Positions 33,601-45,600 of a stretch of 64,000 nt of DNA are shown in pieces (the stretch's first letter is position 1; each line of letters starts with the position of its first letter). The stretch lies in NCBI GenBank assembly GCA_958510875.1, contig OY294069.1, forward strand, positions 165,849,111 to 165,913,110, given 5' to 3'. The DNA is from Endomychus coccineus (Eukaryota > Arthropoda > Insecta > Coleoptera > Endomychidae). The notes below the pieces were generated by a model. It made no database searches, was not told the DNA's origin, and was given only the letters and a program-made list of their open reading frames with translations. The position numbers and the translations under genes are program-made.

Positions 33601-36600
33601 TTGTATAATGTTGTGTTTAAGGGTATATTTCATAAATTTACATTTTTGAATATTCAGTGGAAGCTTGTTTAGTATGCACCATTTATGTATCGAATTCAGA
33701 TCTTTCTGTAGAATAAGACAGTCCTCTGTTGTTTCAACACTTTCAACAGAGAGTTTAATGTTATTAAATGCCAATGAAAAAATATTCACGAGTTGAAGAC
33801 ATTTATGAACTATCTTACAGGCTTGTAACCCACCTTAAATAAAGAATATGAACATTAGAATAAAATGTAATCTGATGAAGACATGCAATTTCCGAAACGG
33901 CATTACGCATTTCTAAAATAATATACTGAATAAGTATGATAACAAAAATTAATAATGTAGTTGTGTACATGCTGTAATTCTGGGTTGTTATGCAATACAC
34001 CAAATAACTGGTGGTACAGCACAGTTTGATATCCGGCCTAGAACGGGCTGAACTCGGTTTTGATGTATTCACTATTCACTTATTCCAAGCTTAGTCGTTT
34101 TGTTTATCTTTGAAGCCTATAGAATAAAGAAAAGATATGTGCGTGTATACCTCGTATGTTGCACGTTCAATGTTATAACCTTGTTTTAGCTTTGAAGAAG
34201 GTATTTTATTCAAGTTGTTATTAAAACAGTACGTTCTATATATGCAATGTGTACATTGAAATTTAGTAAATGCTGAGAAAACGTGCCAAAAGCTAATTGA
34301 TAAAGTTAAACATATATACTCATTTTCATCATCATAACAGTATTATTTTCAAATAATTAATAATATGCGATGATTTCATGACCATTCTAGAAGGTACACT
34401 TTGTCGGGAGAGGTAAAAGACGACGAACAGTAAGGTAAACAAAGGATAAGAGGCTGTCCCGGCAAAGATCGAGAGCAGGGAGATCAACAAGAGGAACAAG
34501 GCACGAGGGATGTAAGAATGACGGGTGGTCGTAACATATAATATGAATAGAAATAATAAAGATTCTTGACCCACGTATGAATTGATACAAAATTCTCGGG
34601 AAATAGGTCACATTAACACATATATTTTTACCCTCGTCTTTACGTACGTTTCGGTCTCACGACCATCATCAGAAGACTTATTAATACAATAACCTGATTA
34701 CTTAGAAATACTGTAATAACACAAAGCGTCCTTATCGCACAAATTTCGTTTAAATGCCAACGTCGCCGAAACGAACGGAACTGATGATGGTCGTGAGACC
34801 GAAACGTACGTAAAGACGAGGGTAAAAATATATGTGTTAATGTGATCTATTTCCCGAGAATTTTGTATCAATCAAATATGAATAGATAAATACGTAAGAG
34901 TTAGTTGATGTTGGGATTTAGGAGAATAAATATGCTTTTAAGTTCTTAGTTAGTTTTGGTTTTAAGTTTAAGTAATTATATTCGGACCACACCTGACAGC
35001 TTTTTATGAAAAAATCATAACCAAGTAGACTTATCTCTCGGAAACGGAATTTAAATCTGTGGAATTGGATTTGGCCTGTACTCACAATGTTCACACTAAT
35101 AATTCCAAACACACCATATTATGTCTTCATCAACTATGTTGTTTCTAATAAAACATCTTATAGGGTATTGCATTCGTTGAATATGCGTAGATTTTTGCGA
35201 GATTTTGTATAGGATTGTAATATAAATTTAACTAGAAAGATGAATGAAGTATATGAGTTTTCAAAACAGAATAACTACGATATAATAACAGTTTTAGGTA
35301 TATATAAATTCTCGGGAAATAGGTCACACTACACTAACACATATGCTTATTATTTTCGTCTTTATGTTGAGTTTCTTTCTCATGACCATCATCAGAAGAC
35401 GTTATCAATGTCTAAAATGATACCATGTGCATCCCAAAAAACTCGCCATGACTTTATTGGCCGATAAGTAGGGTTACCAGATGGTCAAAGTGAAAAAAGC
35501 GAACATTCCACAACCAAGCCCCCCCCCCCATTTCAGGATTACTGTAACTAAAAGTTTTTTAATAAATCAAATTGCCACCGATTCCTCTCCCTACAATTAC
35601 TTTCCTTGATAAGTATCAACTCATTCTCAAAATGAGTATGAAATTAACAAATAGGTTAGGAAAAAAAAACTCATCATAATATGGCAATACTAATAAAATA
35701 TGATAGAATGTGGAAAAAATGAAACGTAGCGAATGTACGGTAATAATAACAAGAGATAAATTCTTACCTGTTCTTCTGTGCAGTTGCGATTTATTTGAAA
35801 TCAAGACGATTCGATTTATAATGAAAAACACGACACGAGACGACAAAACAACAGTCTGCAATTGCAATTGATTACAATATCCGACAATATTAATATGATC
35901 AGCTGACTGAAGCTGAATAATCTGCGCATACAAAGTCAATGTAGTGTAGTATATTGATCGATATATTACGATACGTGAATATATCGATTGAGAAACAGCT
36001 GATAATTTCCCTAGTTCGCAATTCTTATTTCTAGTGCCTACCAACTGTCAGGCAAAAAATATATTCATATACTAATGCAAGATACGATGAAAAAAGTTGA
36101 TCTGTCCAATCGAGTGAAAAAAGCGAACATTTCGCTGAAAAAGCGAACACGGGACAAAAAAAGCGAACATGTTCGCTTAAAAGCGAACGTCTGGTAACCC
36201 TACCGATAAGCCCACTTTAGCCTTTTTCGGCTTCTATTCGCCAGGACAAGTCCACTGTTTCGACTGTTCTTTGGTCTCCGGCGTGTTGTGATGGATCCAT
36301 GTTTCGTCCACGGTTACGAAACGGCGCAAAAAGTCCAGATTATCACGCTTGAACATCGCCAAACACTCCTTTGAAGTTGTCACACGGTCGCACTTGTTGT
36401 CAACAAAGAGCAAATGCGGCGCCCATCTAGCAGATAGCTTTCTGATACTCAAAAATTTATGCAAAATGTTCGGTTGAGGTGCCCATTGGTTCAGCTATCT
36501 CGTGCACTTTAATTCGTCGATCGTCCAATACCATACCATGCATTTTATCGACGATCTCTGGCGTTGTAACCTCAATTGAACGACCAGCACGTTCGGCGTT

Positions 36601-39600
36601 CGTTGTGGTCATACTACCACAACGAAAATCAGTAAACCGCTTGTGAATCGATGGTTAAGAGTTCCCATAATGTTTGATAAGCGATGCTTTTTTGGTTTGC
36701 GTAATGTTTTTTCCACGCAAGAAGTAATGTTTAATCAAGACGCGAAATTCACTTTTTCCATGTTTACAAAAATCTTCAAGGTTGCTTGCTTTCGATGGAT
36801 GTCAAAACAGAACTGAATAACATATCAGTCCTCCTCCTTTTAGCTCTCGTATATTGAAATTGATGGTTAATAAAGCATGTTTTCGTTATGTTTCTTGTTT
36901 CATTTATTTTGATGTTATGTTTATGTTGTCGTCAAAACGACTGCGATTGGCTGGAACGCGCGACATCATGATTCTACTCTTTGTAGCCTAACAAAGTAAA
37001 TAGGGAACTCGGGCTTCACAATAAATATTTGACAAAGCGAAAACTAAACGGAAGTGACAATAGATAAAGGATTTATAGAAGCTGATTCTCGGTATCATAT
37101 GCCAGAATTTCCCCAATGTGTTTCTACCTACTTAGCGACTTATTGCAGCAGCAGTTGCACGGTTTGCTTGGAAAGTGAAAAACTTTAATTTTCCAAGAAC
37201 CTTTCACCTTGCCCTCGTAGTAAATTGAAATCGGGAAAATATATGAGGCGCCGTTTGTGTCATAATATTATATTTATTTATATTTCAAACATTTCAAAAT
37301 ATGGATTGTAGGATATAAATACATAGAAGTTGTGATGAGAAATACAAATAAAAGTGTCGTATATTCGCCAGTGTTGTGGCACATAATGTTATAACGTGAC
37401 CTTGCGACTTTCCGGTAAATTGCTTACTGCGGTAAGCTTCGAATCCTCGGGCGCCAGATTTTTCCCAAAGGTTAACTCCTTTTGAGGACTTCTGCTAGGG
37501 TCCTCTCCACAAGGCTTGTCACTATGCTATCTAAAGATAGCCTTGTCCCTAGGGTAGCTACAGTGAAGTATAACCAGAGTCCAATGGGCAGAAAACAGTA
37601 TCGAAATTGTAGGGTTTAATTACAATTGATACCTGGTTATAACTTAGCTCGTTAAAGATGGAGCAGAAATAATTTAATAAAACAGGGAATTCCAAATATT
37701 AAAATATATAATGATTTTAACAAGTACACTTTCAGAATAATCAATTTAAATGCAATTGAACGGTATTATTTCACAAAATTACACCCAGACGGAAAATGTA
37801 ATGAAGCTCAAACGGTAAATAAAAACTCTTTCAAGAAATCAACTCTACGATAAGTTCGGTCACTAAATTCCATTCAGCGGTACGGGATCGGTTGATGAAT
37901 GATTCAGAATGATCAATTTGCGGAAAAGTACGAATCAAACAGGTCTCAGCTTAATGAGCGGTATTCGGTAAATTTTAAAATTTAAAATTTTAAATTATCT
38001 TGAAATGTTGTTAAAACGCACTACGATATATCAAACGATTTAAATACGGTCGGTTCGGATTCGGAAGATATATCGTAATGCCAGGATATAAAATATTAAG
38101 CCATTTACCTTATACGAAATTTCACTTAAACAGAACACTATTGTTAATTCACTTTTTCAAATCTGACTTGAACTCGGATAATAATTATTTCACTTTGATT
38201 CTAATATGATAATCACACTTTAACGGTACGGATTGAAAATCGAAATCACAAAAGAGGGCAACGGTACTGATTCTAAATCGAAATCACAAGAGAGTAACTG
38301 TACTGATCGAAATTCAAAAACACAAGAGAGAGATCTTTCGGCTGTCACGGCTTTTATATGTTTTCCGAGGTTCTGGACAGGTCTGCTCCACCAAATCCTT
38401 ATTTTTGTGCCAATAGTTTTTACTTATGCCCCGAACAATGGTTAAAAGTGACGCTACTTTTTAGATCTAAAATTCGCGCTCATGATATCACACCAGTTCT
38501 TCCCGGCGGACTAAACAAGTGTTATCGGAGTTTTTTGGTTGTTCGCCCTTTTTATACATAAGGTTGCACAAAGTTTGGTGTCATAACCGGCCAGACCCCT
38601 GTTTTTGCAACATATTTTATCGGAATGAAATGCAATTTTGAACGGGCATGAATTAGATTCATCTATTTGAATAATTATACTTATTTGAAATTACGGAGAT
38701 TTAGAAAAGTGGCAATCACGGAATACACATTCGGAATTCATTCAGATCTATTGAAATAATGAACTGTTCAAACTGAAATTACATGTAACATCCGTATTTA
38801 TTGCCTGATCTAAATTAAATAATCTTTCGAAATTTAAGCTTCGTTACAATGTATACAACGCTGACTAAAACCAGGAGAATAAATCCACGTCATTACTTGT
38901 AAACAATTACACTGAATTTAATGTAAATCTTTTAGAATTGATTGATACATTGTGAAATTGATATTGTTAAGTATTAACAACAACTCTTGAAGGTCTTCTT
39001 TCGGTACATTTTGTATCAAAATTAAAAGTAGGGCTATTATTTTCAAGTTATTCAATAGTATACAGAAAAGCAGTAAGGACACTTCGTAATTTAGAATGAA
39101 TGTTATTGACACTCTTGGATAGTAGACACTCTTGGATAGTAGCCTCCACCTTGAACTTTCAAATACCCTTTCAGCATCCGATTGGTTGGTTCTCGACCGA
39201 ATTACCTATGATCAAGCTGATCAAATTTGTACCCTCAATTCCAAACGTCATATTCAAAAATTCAATAAACTTCTTGCCTCCCAACGCCCTCAGCACCAAC
39301 CTTCAAGACCAACCCCTCTTGTAAATACTGTGGTTAATTTATCTTCACATACCCTTACTGAAGCTGAACAATCGGTTCTATCTAAAGGTCCTAATTTTGT
39401 CTTCTCCCCCAAAAATATTCCTACGACATCCATTATTTCTGCTGTAGAAGCATCCCTACATAAAGTTCCCCATCTCGCAGCAGATGAAATTCGTTTCGAA
39501 ACTGCTGAAATTCTTCGTCATTCCAAGATTACTAAATCAAATTGCCCTAAACCTTTAATTCAAGCTCTCAATTCACTCAAATCAAATCCTGATTTGGCTA

Positions 39601-42600
39601 TTTTGAGGGCTGATTAAGGAAACTCCACTGTTGTCATGAATCGTTCGGATTATGATAACAAAATCCTGCAACATCTGCAAACTAATTCCTATAAGCTTCT
39701 ACCAAAAGATCCCACCTCCTCTATAGAACGTTCAATTTCACAAATTATTCGTCATTCATCCCTTCCTGATTCAGATAAGAAATTTCTTATCCCCCATTGT
39801 TCAAAATGTCCCCGTTTATATGGTTTGCCTAAAATTCATAAGCCTTCAGTTCCCCTGAGACCAATTGTCAGCACTATCGGATCTCCTACTTATAAACTCT
39901 CCCGATACCTGTCATCTATTCTCAAACCCCTTGTAGGTGATTCCAATAGTTTTATCCTAAATTCCTTTCATTTCGTTGAAAAACTTCAAACGTTGAAAGT
40001 TGACCCATGCGATTTGCTCGTCAGCTTCGACGTCGAATCATTGTTTACCAATGTTCCCATTCCAGACACCCTTTCCATAATTTCTCAATTGTTACCTGCC
40101 AAAAACATTTCAACGGACTTGCTACCGTTAATTGATTTTTGTCTATCCTCCACATATTTTCTATACGATGGCAAGTTCTACGAGCAGTCCTCGGGAGCTG
40201 CCATGGGTTCCCCACTTTCCCCGATCATAGCTATTATCTTCATGGAAGCTTTTGAACAAGATGCCATTGACTCATCTGTTCTCAAGCCGAAATGTTGGTT
40301 TAGATATGTCGACGATACTTTCGTTATTTGGCAACATGGTCGCGAAAAGCTTGTTCCCTTCCTCAATCATTTAAATTCATTACATCCCAATATCCGTTTC
40401 ACCATGGAAGTCGAATCGCAAGGTTCACTCTCGTTCCTGGATGTATTGGTTAGTCGACAGATTGACGGTACTTTAGGACATTCTGTGTATCGGAAACCCA
40501 CCCATACCGATAGATACCTCAATGGTCTTTCCCACCACCACCCTGCCCAAAAGCAATTTGTCATAAACTCCCTGGTGCACAGAGCTGTCAACCTATCTCA
40601 GCCTCAATCCTTAAAATCAGAATTAAAACATCTATCATCTGCCTTATTATCACACAATTTCTCCCATTACAACATTCAAAAAGCCATAAAGCCACTTCAC
40701 CTAAAATTCCAAATCGACCTGAGCCCGAAATCCTCCCACCTGCTTTATTCACGCCCTATCTTCCATATATTCAAAATATAACAGATCGAATTTCCAAAAT
40801 CCTCAAAAAACATAATATTTCTACCCGTTTTTCCACACTTCCAAAATTATCTCAGTTTTACAAACCTATCAAAGATCCCCTTCCTCCTCTCCACTTAGAA
40901 GGTGTTTATAGTATTCACTGTTCTTGCGGTAAAGTCTACATTGGTGAAACAGGTCGTACAGTAGCTACTCGTGTGAAAGAACATGAGCGCTGTACAAGAC
41001 TTCGTGACACCAGTAGATCTGCACTTGCGGAACACAAGCTTAACACAAATCATCAAATCCTTTTTGAAGATACTAAAATCCTAGTCCGAGCCCCAAACTT
41101 CTATCAGCGAAAGATCCTTGAAGCTATAGAAATTCTAAAACATCCGAATAATCTGAACCGTGACTCAGGATATTACCTTCCCAACATTTGGAAACCCATC
41201 CTCGAAAATTCCACTTCGCACATGATCGCACAACGGCAGGGTCAAGTGCCGGAACGAAGTTAACCACCGGAACAAAGGCAGTGAACTATGTAGCGTGAAG
41301 GGTTTTTCCTACAATAAATACGGCTACAGAAACCAGTAGAATTAGTTTCAGTTCAAGCCTCAAGCCTGCCCTGAAGATGCCACCTGTAATGGTTGGCGAA
41401 ACGTCGGTATCAAGTCGAGCTATTGTGACGCGGAATCCATCCGGAAGACAAGATTTTTCAATGTTATTGACACATTTGTGGAACCTCTGAATTTACTAGA
41501 AAAGCAATAAATTCACAGTAAAGCAAGTTATAACATTATTTAATTCATACACAATAATTCACATATAATGGCAGCCTCATGTCCTCTACGACTCTATTTA
41601 TGCAATTCCGAAACTTTCGTCTGACAAACCTTTTCGTGCAAATAACCAGAGAAAATTAGATGTCGGTTCAATGAATCTCATCCCTCTGACAGTTGGGTGA
41701 ATCAACAGTCATTCAAGTTGAAGTTTGAAGAACTAAAAGAGTTCATTACAAGGAACTTCCAACGAACCTCGAATTATCAACACTCATTGTTCAGCCGCCG
41801 GTGCGATTTTAACGTCATTCTGTCATCATGTCTTTGTATGAAGAATATTGTGCCATATTGGTGCTGCTCTATTGATGGTTAGCTTGGGCGAAAAGAAGAG
41901 GAAGCAACGGCGTTCCATACCAGCCTGTATAAAGAACTCACATTCCTGGATGTCTAGTTCATCGTGTTAACCAATTACACCAGTGTTTGGTTCCGTCAGA
42001 ATCTTATATTTTTGTAAACATAAACCTCTGAAAGGATAGTAGATTATTGATGAACACACAATGATCTACTATCCTTTCGTAGGTTTATATTTACAAAAAT
42101 ATAAGACTCTGACGGAACCAAAGTGGTGTAATTGGTAAACACGCTGAACCAGACATCCAGGAATGTGGGTTCAGCGTTATTGTATTTTCTTCAGACCACG
42201 GATCCATAATTATTGAATTAAAAAAGCAAACATAATAAATGAAATTCTATGCAAGCCTGTAGGTTCGTGAGCAGATTACAAGGAACCAGACGCGTCACCG
42301 TCCAACTGTGAACTGAGAACGTCTTTGTGTCAGAGTTGCCAGGTAGCTTCGCCCAATAACCCCGAGATGGCGCTGCAAATCCCCCTAAAATTTGAAATAA
42401 ACCCCTACTTTTAAACTTTTAAATAATCTAAAAATAATATACACGTTATAAAATGTGAGTCTTCAGCTTACTGCTTGTGATTCGTGATACATGTTTCCAG
42501 GGAATCGTGTATCGCCCTCTACTTATTTTGGGTTATGACGCCGATAACCGCGCATATTTGAATAACGGAAATGATGTTATACTTCTTACACTCTTGTAAA

Positions 42601-45600
42601 TTTTGTTATTGATCGGTTGATTAATTCAACAATTTGTAATGTTTAAAAATAAGCAAAAGAAATTATCCAAATAAAAACCCCTAAATAAATGTCCTCCCTA
42701 AAATACCCACCCAAAGCAAAAAAAAATACATTTAGGGGGAAAACCAGTAACTTGGCAACACTGCTTTGTGTTCGTCAGAAGAACCGTCAAGAAATGGATC
42801 GTTGTGAGCGGTTCACAAGCCGTTCGTTCGGCGCTCGAAAACACGTCTAAACTATGCGAACTTGTGGTTCACCAACGGTTCGCGAACTGTTCGGCTCGCA
42901 TATCTATACGCACCCTAAGGTAATGAAAATACTCACAAGAAGAGATTGTCTTATTAGACTGAAGGATTTGTGCGAGAAGATATAACAAAATAGCAGCAAC
43001 ATCGTTGTGAATAAACTCCATGATGACGTTGTCATAAAGGAGCCGTATGACGTTCCTATCGTTGAGGAATATTGCGCTCCATAATTGAACGCTAAGCTTT
43101 GACAGAAGAATCCTAGAACCTGAAACAGAAGGAATTCTGAGTAATCGAAACTAAGCAATGTTACATCGATATTTATATTCCTTAACTTGACATAACTGTC
43201 CCTGTCAAATAGCCCCAATAGAACAGTAATCCACAAGCAGCCTCATTATCATTATTATTATTATTATTAATCGAAATAAGGAACAGAGTTTAAAAAAAAA
43301 CTGTTATGTTCACAAAATCGTAGTAGACAAAAATATGAAAGTTAACAGTGATGGCTTGGGAGCCAAAAAATTGATGAATTATTAATTATTATATTGTGCA
43401 CTATTGATTCTTAGTTTGTCAATGCGGTGTTTGAAAGTGGACGTCGTAGGTGCGTTGATGTTCTCCTCACGTAAGGAATTTCAAGCAGCGAAGACCCGGT
43501 TGGACAGGAAATTCTTTGGGCGGTTGGATTTGAATGGCTCCTTTAACGTTAGCGAGTGACCTCTTAATCTATCCTCATTATTCAATACAAATAAGGTAGA
43601 TAAGTCTGAGAGTAATGGTTCGAGAAGATTTTATGTGTCGTAATGGGATCTCCTCGTATACGTCTATCAACTAGCGTTGTCAAGCAGCCTTCGCATACGT
43701 TTTCCGATTTGGTAGCCCAGCGTTGGACTCTTTCCAGCGTTCTCCGATCAAGATGGGATGCCATTTAATGTTGCAGTATTCCAAGAGAGGTTGGATGTAG
43801 GATCTGAATAGTGTTAAAAAAAGCTGTGAGGACGGTCTTTCGAAACTTTTCATAAGAACGTAAAATATTGAATTAGCACGCTTGCAAATGTTGGTAATGT
43901 GTTCGCTCCAACTGAGATTGTTTGTAATTATGACTCCAAGATCGTTTTGTGATGTGACCTGATTCAGTGGAGAATGGTATATTGCACGTGTGGATTGTTT
44001 TTTTCGAGGTGAAGAACATTGCATTTGGATAAATTTAGAGGGATGCACCAAGTCTGATTCAAGAAGAATATGGACTCAAGATGTGCCGATATTAGAGCAG
44101 CTTCAGTTACTGGATTCCCAGAAATTTTGGGATCATCCGCATAGGAAGAGAATTTAACCAGATATTGAAGATCCGCCGTATAGATCAGAAATAAAAGAGG
44201 GCCGAGGATTGATCCTTGTGGTACACCTGGGATCACATCCAATGGGTTAGAGAATTGTTGACCAACCCTTACGCCGAAGGTTCGTTTCGACAAGAATGAC
44301 TTTATCCAGTCCAGCAATGAACCATGTATTCCAAAATGTTCTAACTTCATAAGGAGACGTATGTGAGGGACTTTGTCGAACGCTAGGTAAATGACATCAA
44401 CTGTTGAGGGAGATCAGGAGATTCGACCAGGTAAGAAACCATGCTATGAGTCGGGAATGACTTCGTTTGTTTGTACCAGAAATGGGATTATAACGTTAGC
44501 TATCAACCTCTCCATGATTTTGCAACAAATGCAGGTAAGGCTTATCGGTCGGTTATTATCAGGGTAGGGTTTATCTCCTTCACCATGTAATTGGAATTGT
44601 GCCTTCTTTGAGTGATTTATTAAATAGCCGAGTCAATGGCATGTAAATGATTACCGCTGCCAATTTAAGTGAAGTACTAGGCAAATTATCCCGACCAGGC
44701 GAAGAGCTAGTGCTCAGTGCCAGAAGAAATTAAATCTGAAAATTTCATTGCTTTGGAGGCCGATGAAACTACAGACACCTCTAATCATCATCAAATGGTT
44801 GTTACTATTTAATATGAGTTTAATGGACAAATTTTTGAACCCTTTTTTTGGCCTTTTTTTAAACCGGGTGGACATAATGCTCATGTATTAGCAAAATCAT
44901 TGCTAAATGAATTGCAAACTATTTCAAATTCTCCTTCTGGGTCTGATAACATCAGAGTTACGATGGGGCGTCTGTGATGAGTGGTAAGACAAATGGTGTC
45001 CAAGCCATTATCAAAAGAACATTTCCACATGCACATTATGTTCACTGTTACGCGCATCAATTCAATTTAATTATTGAACTAGTAGCACAGTGCAATAACA
45101 ATTTAAAAATTTTCTTTACAAATTTGCAGTCAATTTAAAGCTTTTTTCTCGATCGCCAAAACGAATGGTAATTTTTGATGAAATAGTCAAACGTAGATTA
45201 CCACGCGCTGTTCTTACACGCTGGATTTTTAAAAGTCAACATCAGGATTCTTTCAAAGAATGCTTAGGCAAAATTATTGACGAAGATGGGATGGATTCAG
45301 TTACTATTAGTGAAGCAAGTGGCTTATTGAAACATTTGAATTGGCCGGAATTTCTCTACTGGTTGAAAATGCGTGGGATTGACAGTGCTCAACTGCAAAA
45401 GGCAATTGAACAATTCCAACAGCAAATTATTCGAATTAGAAATTCTACTGTAATGACAATCAAGAACGTAATAATGAAGAACCAGCTAGGAAAAGACAAA
45501 AAACGACAGCTGGAGATAACAGAGCTGCTATCGCAAAGGAAGTATGTGACAATATTTTAAGCCAAATTAGCGACCGATTCGATTTTAGGGATCATTTAAG

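Larger units (their letters stand above)
34599..34864. repeat. Inverted pair of ribozyme-bearing repeats
   Basis: Left arm 34599-34677 and right arm 34781-34864 are near-perfect reverse complements. Outer parts are gaaaataggtcacat-type and agaattttgtatcaat, and the spacer is about 100 bp. Each arm carries a hammerhead-like motif (separate entries). Diverged copies of the same repeat occur at 35312-35402, 55529-55556 and 58858-58932. Confidence 0.85.
39113..41459 (+). mobile_element. Penelope-like element copy A, nearly complete
   Basis: Flanked by a 14-bp target duplication, aatgttattgacac (39099-39112 and 41460-41473). Inside are an RT gene, a GIY-YIG endonuclease region and a terminal region with a hammerhead-like motif (41367-41409). 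The 5' end carries a 17-bp tandem duplication (gacactcttggatagta) and no left pLTR, so it is 5'-truncated or rearranged on insertion. It sits in intron 2 of the singles bar-like gene. Confidence 0.9.

Noticed and set aside
35616..36044. 142-codon open frame
   Set aside because: It lies wholly inside the hAT-type MITE, has no transposase motifs and AT-biased composition.
37430..37456. Possible tRNA gene
   Set aside because: Only the T-loop-to-CCA end is present. Encoded CCA and the absence of D and anticodon arms point to a primer-binding site.
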